Assembly (NCBI GenBank): GCA_012839395.1
Contig: DUNJ01000150.1
Location: 1-8,801, forward strand
Direction: 5' to 3'
Length of the DNA stretch: 8,801 nucleotides
From: Tepidimicrobium sp.
Lineage (GTDB): Bacteria; Bacillota; Clostridia; Tissierellales; Tepidimicrobiaceae
A model generated the notes under the pieces. The model was not told the DNA's origin, did not search any database, and was given only the letters and a program-made list of their open reading frames with translations. Every line of letters begins with the position of its first letter. Position 1 is the stretch's first letter. Shown in pieces: positions 1 to 6,200 of the stretch. The position numbers and the translations under genes are program-made.

Positions 1-2
1 TA

Positions 3-86
3 AATAGTATACTAACCAATAAAGAAATAGCCAATCAAGGATACATATCCATGACTAGCTATTATCTGAAAGTAATTGAAAACTAA
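3..86 (+). CDS. ltrA: Group II intron reverse transcriptase/maturase, C-terminal fragment
   Basis: An open frame enters from the left edge and ends at TAA 84-86. Only the last 27 codons are visible, ending NQGYISMTSYYLKVIEN. The pattern 'LTN...GY.S...YY.K' is typical of the extreme C-terminus of bacterial class C intron-encoded proteins, just past the maturase region. The full protein (usually about 400-600 aa) would copy the intron RNA into DNA and help it splice as a ribonucleoprotein. The identification rests on this short motif together with domain V lying two bases beyond the stop codon, which is the expected arrangement. Whether the protein is intact cannot be judged because the catalytic domain is outside the window. 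The symbol ltrA is the generic family name. Confidence 0.82.
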   Translation, partial: NSILTNKEIANQGYISMTSYYLKVIEN

Positions 87-87
87 G

Positions 88-122
88 GAACCGCCGTATA
101 CCGAATGGTACGTACGGTGGTG
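88..122 (+). ncRNA. Group II intron domain V (catalytic hairpin)
   Basis: This is the catalytic core hairpin of the intron. The lower stem pairs 90-98 with 113-121 (nine pairs, one of them G·U). A two-base bulge (CG, 111-112) sits on the 3' side. The upper stem pairs 99-102 (TACC) with 107-110 (GGTA), closed by the tetraloop GAAT (103-106). The triad position is CGC (92-94), followed by CGTA. CGC in place of the AGC of most other classes is characteristic of class C. The tetraloop GAAT departs from the usual GNRA form at its last base. Confidence 0.9.
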
Positions 123-123
123 T

Positions 124-162
124 GGGTAGGAGGTAACTAAAATAATTAGTTACCTCCTACCC
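124..162 (+). ncRNA. Group II intron domain VI hairpin, 17 bp without a bulge
   Basis: Positions 124-140 (GGGTAGGAGGTAACTAA) pair perfectly with 146-162 around the loop AATAA (141-145). Domain VI normally presents a bulged adenosine a few bases before the 3' splice site as the branch nucleotide. In class C introns I expect GAG-AGG on the 5' side facing CCT-A-CTC on the 3' side, with that A unpaired. Here the corresponding A159 faces T127 and can pair, so the helix has no bulge. This suggests first-step splicing by hydrolysis, or a register that differs from the drawn helix. Confidence 0.78.
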
Positions 163-231
163 GATTTAATAGTAACCAAAGGCATGGGGATGAATAGTAT
201 GTAATAAAGTACTTTCTTAGGAGGTTTTTAT

Positions 232-408
232 ATGTTAGAAGGATTACTAGATGGATTAGGTAGAGGAGGAAGTGGAAATATATTATTGTTATTATTGCTA
301 TTTCTATTATTCAGTGGTTCTTTTGGCGGTCGACATGGTAAAGGGGGATTTGATAGCGATGTATTGCTAATATTCTTAGTATTATTTCTTATAGGGGATT
401 TCTTTTAA
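232..408 (+). CDS. Small hydrophobic protein, 58 aa, function unknown
   Basis: ATG at 232 is preceded by a strong Shine-Dalgarno site, TTAGGAGG (217-224), with a 7-base gap; the frame ends at TAA 406-408. I do not recognise a named family. The protein starts MLEGLLDGLGRGG and has two hydrophobic stretches, residues 17-27 (ILLLLLLFLLF) and 44-54 (VLLIFLVLFLI). Between them lies a Gly-rich loop with Arg, His and Lys (FGGRHGKGGF). Each stretch is short for a full transmembrane helix, so the product could be a two-pass miniprotein, a membrane-surface protein or a self-associating coat-like protein. It lies 66 bp after the intron end and 68 bp before a second gene of similar design, and the two probably form a small cluster. 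No convincing promoter is visible in 166-216. The strong ribosome site, clean frame and resemblance to its neighbour argue that it is real. Confidence 0.72.
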   Translation: MLEGLLDGLGRGGSGNILLLLLLFLLFSGSFGGRHGKGGFDSDVLLIFLVLFLIGDFF

Positions 409-433
409 ATAGTTCATTCTTATAATTTGTAAA

Positions 434-442
434 CATAATATA
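434..442 (+). promoter_or_regulatory. Possible mother-cell sigma (SigK-type) -10 element
   Basis: CATAATATA matches the sigma-K -10 consensus CATANNNTA exactly and would start transcription about 25-30 bases before the ATG at 477, a sensible leader length. No clear AC-type -35 is visible at the expected distance, and in AT-rich DNA such a match can occur by chance. It also resembles the sigma-E -10 (CATACAMT) at six of eight positions. If real, it would link the 66-aa gene to late sporulation. Confidence 0.25.
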
Positions 443-476
443 TGATGAGAATAAATTGGTGGAGGAGGTTCGTAAT

Positions 477-677
477 ATGGTAGAGGATGCTAATGTTGCA
501 AAAGGCAAAAGGGGCGGTTGCGGATTCCTTGAAGATATGGATGATAGCTTGTTATTCTTCTTTTTATTATTGGTTGTATTGTTTAACAATGGCTGTTGGT
601 ATGATAGAAAAGATGATTCGCTACTATTCTTTTTCCTATTGTTGGTTATAATATTTGATGGATGTGGCATATTTTAA
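477..677 (+). CDS. Small hydrophobic protein with internal duplication, 66 aa
   Basis: ATG at 477 follows the Shine-Dalgarno GGAGGAGG (461-468) with an 8-base gap. A TTG at 456 in the same frame lies upstream of that site and is an unlikely start. The protein has a charged head (VEDANVAKGKRGG) and then two copies of one unit: residues 22-33 and 46-57 are both exactly DDSLLFFFLLLV. Each copy is followed by a short hydrophobic tail and a Gly-Cys pair (LFNNGC, IFDGC). A linker WYDRK separates them, and there are three cysteines in all. The design echoes the preceding 58-aa protein: two Leu/Phe blocks, an acidic residue before the second, and a terminal Phe. Such repeats could form short membrane hairpins or a self-assembling, disulfide-linked layer, as in spore-coat or crust miniproteins; that is inference. 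The stop codon is embedded in the following terminator. Confidence 0.75.
   Translation: MVEDANVAKGKRGGCGFLEDMDDSLLFFFLLLVVLFNNGCWYDRKDDSLLFFFLLLVIIFDGCGIF
540..665 (+). repeat. Diverged tandem coding repeat, 72-nt period
   Basis: Bases 540-575 and 612-647 encode the same 12 residues (DDSLLFFFLLLV) but differ at about 10 of 36 positions, including a serine codon switch from AGC to TCG that needs more than one base change. All differences in the core are synonymous. The units are offset by 24 codons. This indicates an old duplication kept at the protein level by selection, not recent slippage. Confidence 0.8.
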
Positions 678-701
678 TCCCGTTGACAGCGGGATTTTTT
701 T
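677..701 (+). terminator. Intrinsic terminator after the 66-aa gene
   Basis: ATCCCG (677-682) pairs with CGGGAT (690-695), extendable by T683·G689 and T684-A688, followed by an unbroken run of T from 695 to 701. The stem begins on the last base of the stop codon TAA (675-677), so the small-gene unit ends here and ppsA is transcribed separately. Confidence 0.88.
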
Positions 702-729
702 ATTCACGAAAAAGTCTCTAAAAAATAGG

Positions 730-769
730 ATATAGTATAGCATATTTATTTAAATGTGCTATACTATAT
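730..769 (+). promoter_or_regulatory. Dyad operator overlapping the likely ppsA promoter
   Basis: A perfect inverted repeat has arms ATATAGTATAGCA (730-742) and TGCTATACTATAT (757-769). The inner bases 743-747 and 752-756 also pair, giving a near-continuous 18-bp hairpin with loop ATTT (748-751). The right arm contains an extended -10 box, TGCTATACT (757-765), placing the start near 772 and the ppsA Shine-Dalgarno site (781-787) just downstream. No good -35 is seen, which fits an extended -10 promoter. A perfect TATAAT at 771-776 is an alternative, but it would start transcription inside the ribosome site. A repressor bound to this dyad would block the promoter; the regulator is unknown. There is no T-run after the hairpin, so it is not a terminator for ppsA-directed transcription. 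Confidence 0.55.
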
Positions 770-794
770 ATATAATTGCTAAGGAGGTTAATCT

Positions 795-3155
795 ATGAGA
801 GGCTTTAAGTACATTAAGTGGTTCGATGAAATCGATAAGGATGATATCCTCATAGTGGGAGGAAAAGGAGCTAACCTAGGGGAACTTACTCAAAGGGGAT
901 TGGATGTACCACCAGGATTTTGCGTAACAGCAGGAGCCTATACTTATTTTATAGAGGAAATTGGTCTGGCCGGTAAGATAGAGCAGAAGATAAGAGAATT
1001 AGATGTAGAAAACTCCATAGATTTGCAGATAGTAAGCTCAGAGATACAAAAGTTGATCAACGATGCCCATGTTCCACTGGATCTAGCTGAGGAGATTAGG
1101 TTGGCCTATAAACAGTTTAACGAGAGGATAGGTTTGGAAAATTCTGAGGTAGCCGTAAGATCTTCCGCTACAGCTGAAGATCTACCAGAGGCTTCTTTTG
1201 CAGGGCAGCAAGACACATATCTCCACATAAGTGGGGAAGAGGAGCTATTAAACCATATAAGAAAGTGTTGGGCCTCCCTATGGACTGCAAGGGCAATATA
1301 TTATAGGGAGAATCAGGGCTTTGATCACTTTGAAGTAGCTCTAAGCGCCGTGGTACAGAGGATGGTAAATAGCGAAAAATCGGGGGTTATGTTTACTGCC
1401 AACCCTATAAACAATAATATAGATCAAATAATGATAAATGCCAGTTGGGGACTTGGAGAAGCTGTAGTTTCGGGGCTGGTAACTCCAGATGAATATACGG
1501 TGAGTAAGAAATCCAAGGATATATTGGAAAAGCATATTTCAGAGAAGGCAACTATGATAGTTAAAAGGGATATGGGCATTGGGACGGTTGAGGTTAAGGT
1601 AGGGGATTATATTGGATACGATAGGATAAACGAACAATGCTTAACGGATGAAGAGATAATGGAATTGGCAGAGTGTGGATTGAAGATTGAAAATATGTAT
1701 GGTACCTTTCAAGATATAGAATGGGGATTTGATAAGGACACAAAGAAATTGTATATATTGCAATCTAGACCCATAACAACTCTAAAAGGAGGAGCCGAGA
1801 TGGAAGAGATCAAAAAAGAAGAAGAATTGAAAGCTTTGGTTAGGGGATTAGCAGCTTCCCCAGGGGTTGGATCTGGAAAGGTTAAAAATATTAAGGATAT
1901 TTCGGAGATAGCAAGGGTGGAAGAAGGAGATATCCTAGTTACGGTTATGACCAATCCAGATATGGTGCCGGCTATGAGGAAAGCTAACGCTGTAGTAACC
2001 GATGAAGGTGGAAGGACCTGTCATGCTGCTATAGTATCTAGGGAGCTGGGCATCCCATGTATAGTGGGAGCGAAGGGTGCTAGTGAAAAGTTGAAAGAAG
2101 GCATGGATATAACGGTGGATGCTACTAGAGGGGTTGTATATGAAGGAATAGTCCTTCAGGAGGAGCAGGAAGGCAAAGAGGAGATAGATGTAGCTTCTAG
2201 TGCCGTAATCGATGAAGAAATCATAAATCAACTTTCCCCAATAACCGCTACTAAGATATATATGAATTTGGGCGAGCCATCCATGATAGATAGATATAAG
2301 AATTTGCCATTTGATGGTATTGGCCTAATGAGGACTGAATTTATATTCTCCAATATGATAGGTGCTCACCCTATGTATCTGGTCAAGACTGGGCAAGGTG
2401 ATCGATTAATAGAGAAGATGTCTGAGGGAATTACAAAGGTAGCCCAGGAAATATTCCCAAGGCCAATAGTAGTTAGACTGAGTGATTTTAGAACTAATGA
2501 GTTTAGAGGCTTAAAAGGCGGAGAGGAAGTAGAGCCTATAGAGCATAATCCGATGATAGGTTGGAGAGGTGTATCTAGGTATATTTCCCCCGACTATGAA
2601 GAAGGATTTAGGCTTGAATGCAGGGCCATGAGGAGGGTAAGGGAAGAGTATGGATATACCAATGTATGGGCTATGCTACCCTTTGTAAGGACTACTTGGG
2701 AGCTTGAAAGGGTAAAGGAAATAATGGCAGAAGAAGGGCTTATACAGGATAGAAGCTTTAAGATTTGGATAATGGCGGAAGTACCTGCAGTGGTGTTTGA
2801 AGCAGAGGAATTTGCCCAGATGGTGGACGGATTTAGCATAGGAAGCAATGATTTGACCCAGCTAGTTATGGGGGCGGATAGGGATTCAGGTATATTGAGC
2901 AATATGGGGTACTTTGACGAAAGGAATGAAGCTGTAAAGAAGGCAATATCCATATTGATCAAAGCAGCCCATAAGCATGGAAAGACCATATCCATATGTG
3001 GCCAGGGACCATCTCAATATCCGGAATTTGCAGAGTTTTTGGTGAAGCAAGGAATCGATAGTATGAGCGTGAACCCAGATACAGTAGGATATACTAGAAG
3101 ACTAGTAGCAGCGGTGGAGCAAAAGATGATATTGAATAAACTTAGGGATCTGTAA
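795..3155 (+). CDS. ppsA: Phosphoenolpyruvate synthase (pyruvate, water dikinase)
   Basis: This 786-aa cytoplasmic enzyme converts pyruvate + ATP + water to PEP + AMP + phosphate, the entry step of gluconeogenesis from pyruvate. Domain order is canonical. The N-terminal ATP-grasp nucleotide domain (from GGKGANLGEL near residue 22 to LQSRPITT, R325-P326) includes VRSSATAEDLPEASFAGQQDT. The swivelling phosphohistidine domain follows, with GGRTCHAAIVSRELGIPC; the catalytic His is residue 410. The C-terminal TIM barrel carries GSNDLTQL, the acid/base Cys735 in ICGQGPS, and SVNPDTV. GGRTCHAA separates it from pyruvate phosphate dikinase (GGMTSHAA). The length is close to E. coli PpsA (about 790 aa), and the His-before-barrel order excludes rifampicin phosphotransferase. 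ATG 795 follows AAGGAGG (781-787) at 7 bases. It has its own dyad-containing promoter region and terminator, and it precedes the pyruvate:ferredoxin oxidoreductase gene, which suggests joint service in acetyl-CoA to PEP conversion. Confidence 0.95.
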   Translation: MRGFKYIKWFDEIDKDDILIVGGKGANLGELTQRGLDVPPGFCVTAGAYTYFIEEIGLAGKIEQKIRELDVENSIDLQIVSSEIQKLINDAHVPLDLAEEIRLAYKQFNERIGLENSEVAVRSSATAEDLPEASFAGQQDTYLHISGEEELLNHIRKCWASLWTARAIYYRENQGFDHFEVALSAVVQRMVNSEKSGVMFTANPINNNIDQIMINASWGLGEAVVSGLVTPDEYTVSKKSKDILEKHISEKATMIVKRDMGIGTVEVKVGDYIGYDRINEQCLTDEEIMELAECGLKIENMYGTFQDIEWGFDKDTKKLYILQSRPITTLKGGAEMEEIKKEEELKALVRGLAASPGVGSGKVKNIKDISEIARVEEGDILVTVMTNPDMVPAMRKANAVVTDEGGRTCHAAIVSRELGIPCIVGAKGASEKLKEGMDITVDATRGVVYEGIVLQEEQEGKEEIDVASSAVIDEEIINQLSPITATKIYMNLGEPSMIDRYKNLPFDGIGLMRTEFIFSNMIGAHPMYLVKTGQGDRLIEKMSEGITKVAQEIFPRPIVVRLSDFRTNEFRGLKGGEEVEPIEHNPMIGWRGVSRYISPDYEEGFRLECRAMRRVREEYGYTNVWAMLPFVRTTWELERVKEIMAEEGLIQDRSFKIWIMAEVPAVVFEAEEFAQMVDGFSIGSNDLTQLVMGADRDSGILSNMGYFDERNEAVKKAISILIKAAHKHGKTISICGQGPSQYPEFAEFLVKQGIDSMSVNPDTVGYTRRLVAAVEQKMILNKLRDL

Positions 3156-3190
3156 TCTTATATAGATCAAAGCCATTAATAGACTCCAGT

Positions 3191-3222
3191 AAAAAGCCTT
3201 GGGAGATTTCCTAGGGCTTTTT
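3191..3222 (+). terminator. Intrinsic terminator after ppsA
   Basis: AAAAAGCCTTGGGA (3191-3204) pairs along its whole length with TCCTAGGGCTTTTT (3209-3222), with two G·T pairs, around the loop GATT. The A-run at the left and T-run at the right would allow termination in either direction. It separates ppsA from nifJ as transcription units. Confidence 0.88.
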
Positions 3223-3236
3223 ACGTTATAGATATG

Positions 3237-3282
3237 TATTATTATTCTAATTCGTAAAATACTAGATATTAGAATAATAATA
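3237..3282 (+). promoter_or_regulatory. Perfect inverted repeat in the nifJ leader, likely operator
   Basis: TATTATTATTCTAAT (3237-3251) is perfectly repeated in inverse orientation as ATTAGAATAATAATA (3268-3282), with a 16-base spacer. The right arm ends two bases before the nifJ Shine-Dalgarno site (GGAGG, 3284-3288), so protein binding or RNA folding here could affect both transcription and ribosome access. The only -10-like string inside is TAAAAT (3255-3260), without a good -35, so the promoter is not securely placed. The architecture (arms of 13-15 bp, spacer 14-16 bp) resembles the ppsA dyad, but the arm sequences differ. No Rex-type TTGTTAA...TTAACAA motif is present. Confidence 0.5.
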
Positions 3283-3294
3283 TGGAGGTATAAT

Positions 3295-6200
3295 ATGGCT
3301 AGAACGATGAGGACTATGGATGGAAATGAGGCAGCTGCTTATATATCCTATGCCTTTACAGATGTAGCAGCAATATACCCCATTACCCCATCCTCGCCTA
3401 TGGCTGAATTGGTAGATGCCTGGGCTAGCACTGGAAATAAAAATCTGTTTGGGCAGAGGGTTAAGGTAGTGGAAATGCAATCGGAGGCAGGTGCTGCGGC
3501 TACGGTCCATGGTTCATTACAAGGTGGAGCTTTGACTACTACCTACACTTCTTCTCAAGGACTATTACTAATGATTCCCAATATGTATAAGATGGCAGGG
3601 GAGCTCTTGTCGGCGGTATTCCATGTAAGTGCCAGGGCAATAGCTACACATGCTTTAAGCATATTTGGAGATCATCAGGATGTGATGGCTGCTAGGCAAA
3701 CGGGCTTTGCAATGCTTAGCTCTAATAGCGTACAGGAGGTGATGGATTTAGCTGCAGTAGCTCATTTAGCAGCTATAAAAGGGCGGGTACCTTTCATGCA
3801 TTTCTTCGATGGATTTAGAACCAGCCATGAGATACAAAAGATAGAGGTTATGGAATACGATGAACTGAGGAGATTGACAGATTTTAAGGCTATAGATGAG
3901 TTTAGGAAAAGATCCCTAAATCCAGAAAGACCGGTATTGAGGGGAACGGCTCAGAATCCAGATATCTACTTTCAAGGAAGAGAGGTTGCCAACCCATATT
4001 ATAGAAGGATACCACATATAGTAGAAGATTATATGAATCAAATAAACGAAATTACGGGAAGAGATTATGGACTATTTAACTACTATGGTCATGAAAAAGC
4101 TGAGAATATAATAGTGGCTATGGGGTCAGTATGTGAAACCGTTGAAGAAGTGGTTGATTATTTAAATGAAGCTGGCGAAAAGGTGGGCCTTATAAAGGTA
4201 AGATTGTATAGGCCTTTTTCTAAAGAGCATTTTTTAAATGTATTGCCTAAAACTGTGGAAAGGATTGCCGTTTTAGACAGGACCAAGGAACCTGGTTCCT
4301 TGGGCGAACCATTGTACCAGGATGTAAAAACATTATTTTATAACATGGATACCAGGCCCTTAATAGTAGGAGGAAGGTATGGATTGGGGTTAAAGGATAC
4401 CACCCCAGCCCAGATAATAGCCGTGTTTGAAAACTTGAGGACATCCAATCCTAAAAACGGATTTACCATAGGGATAGTAGACGACGTATCCAATACATCT
4501 TTGAAATTGGCTGAACATATAGATACCTCACCAAGAAATAATATCCAGTGTAAGTTTTGGGGACTGGGTTCTGATGGGACTGTAGGTGCCAATAAGATGG
4601 CGATAAAGATAATAGGGGATAATACACCTCTATATGCTCAGGGATACTTTTCCTATGATAGTAAAAAATCTGGTGGAACTACAATATCCCATCTTAGGTT
4701 TGGAAAGGCTCCAATAAGGTCTACCTACTTGGTATATGATGCGGATTTTATATCCTGCCATAACAAGTCCTATATATACCACTACGATATATTGAAAGGT
4801 CTTAAGGATGGCGGTATCTTCGTATTGAATTGTCCATGGGATCAAAATGAACTGGATAGAAATCTACCCAATAGGCTTAAAAAGTATATTAAAGAGCATA
4901 ATATTGACTTCTATACAATAGATGCAGCGGGGATTGCCCAAAGAATTGGGTTAGGGAGTAGAATAAATATGATAATGCAGGCAGCTTTCTTTAAATTGAT
5001 GGATGTGATACCTGTGGAAGAGGCTATTAGATATCTAAAGGAATTTGTAGAAGAAACCTATGCTAGAAAAGGTAAGGAGATAGTGGAATTGAATAATGAG
5101 GCTATCGATAAGGGTATTGATGGGTTGATAAAGGTGAATACTGACCTATTAATCATTGATGAGCTTAAAGGCTTTGAGCATCATAGGGATAAACTAGCCA
5201 CATATGAGCCGGATTTTATAAGGGATATTCAAAGACCTATGGCGAGGCTAGATGGAGATGATCTACCGACCTCCGCATTTGTCGGCATGGAGGATGGAAC
5301 TTTTCCTCTAGGCATTTCCGCCTATGAAAAGAGGGGTATTGCAGTTATGATCCCGCAATGGCAGATTGAGAATTGTATTCAATGCAACCAATGTTCCTAT
5401 GTATGTCCCCACGCCGTTATAAGGCCATTTTTACTAGATGAAGAGGAGAAAAGGGAGGCACCGAAATCTTTTGAAACCAAAAAAGCTATAGGTAGGGGAC
5501 TGGAGGGGATGGAATATAGGATTCAGGTCAGCCCTCTCGATTGTACTGGATGTGGGAACTGCGCAGATATATGTCCAGCTAAGGAGAAGGCATTGGTGAT
5601 GGTGGATGCAGGGGAGGAGATAAGGAATCAAAGAGATAACTGGGAATATGCAGCTAATAATATAAGTTATAAGGACCATCTGATGCCTAAGACCACCTTG
5701 AAGGGTAGCCAGTTTGTTAAGCCATTGCTAGAATTTCATGGAGCTTGTGCAGGCTGTGGAGAATCAGCATATCTTATATTGGCTACTCAACTATTTGGAG
5801 ATAGAATGATGATATCTAATGCAACCGGCTGCTCATCTATATGGGGGGCCAGTGCACCAAGCATTGCATATACTAAGACTCAGGATGGCAAAGGTCCCAG
5901 CTGGGGAAATTCCCTATTTGAAGACAATGCAGAATATGGGTTGGGAATGCACTTGGCAGTAAAGCAGATAAGGGAGAAGATTAAGGAGCTTATGAAGGAG
6001 GGGTTGAAGTCCAATATATCCAATGAAATCGGTAAGCTATTTCGGGAGTGGATAGAACATATGGATGATGGTGAAAAATCCAAGGAAATATCTAAAAGGC
6101 TTCTTATTGCTTTAGATAAAGAGGAATATAAAGATGATTATATAATTAGAGAGATATTGAATAGAAAGGAGTATTTAATAAAGAAGAGCATATGGATAGT

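Larger units (their letters stand above)
1..166 (+). mobile_element. Group II intron, bacterial class C, 3' end
   Basis: This is the tail of a retroelement whose 5' part lies outside the window. In order it shows the C-terminal end of the intron-encoded reverse transcriptase (stop at 84-86), a domain V hairpin starting two bases later, a domain VI hairpin, and a class-C-like end CCCGATT. The 3' splice junction is probably at 165 or 166; I place it from the usual ...CGAT(T) ending of class C introns, so it may be off by one or two bases. Class C introns are known to insert downstream of intrinsic terminators, so the target gene or terminator should lie to the left of the window. The flanking exon leads directly into a small-protein gene at 232. 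Confidence 0.88.

Noticed and set aside
1..166. An intact, complete group II intron
   Set aside because: Only the 3' end is inside the window; the 5' ribozyme domains and nearly all of the reverse transcriptase are missing, so activity cannot be claimed.
456..476. TTG at 456 as the start of the second small hydrophobic protein (73 aa)
   Set aside because: The GGAGGAGG ribosome site (461-468) lies downstream of that TTG and is ideally spaced for the ATG at 477.
389..670. A 93-codon minus-strand reading frame across the 66-aa gene
   Set aside because: It is antisense to a gene with a strong ribosome site and conserved internal repeat. Its Asn/Lys/Ser-rich product follows from the complementary strand, and it lacks a good ribosome site.
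702..794. A riboswitch or T-box leader for ppsA
   Set aside because: The gap is only about 90 bases, most of it taken up by the AT-rich dyad; no conserved T-box or riboswitch core is visible and there is no terminator after the hairpin.
1341..2995. Several minus-strand open frames of 64-133 codons inside ppsA
   Set aside because: All are antisense to conserved catalytic domains, have low-complexity products and show no family motifs; they are by-products of the codon pattern. The same holds for those inside nifJ and the plus-strand one inside metQ.
795..3155. Pyruvate phosphate dikinase or rifampicin phosphotransferase instead of PEP synthase
   Set aside because: The phosphohistidine motif is GGRTCHAA rather than GGMTSHAA, the length is about 786 rather than about 880 aa, and the His domain lies before a complete C-terminal barrel with its catalytic Cys, which rifampicin phosphotransferases lack.
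3156..3294. Rex (NADH-sensing) operator controlling nifJ
   Set aside because: Rex sites resemble TTGTTAANNNNTTAACAA. The dyad arms here (TATTATTATTCTAAT) do not match it, and its spacer is far longer.
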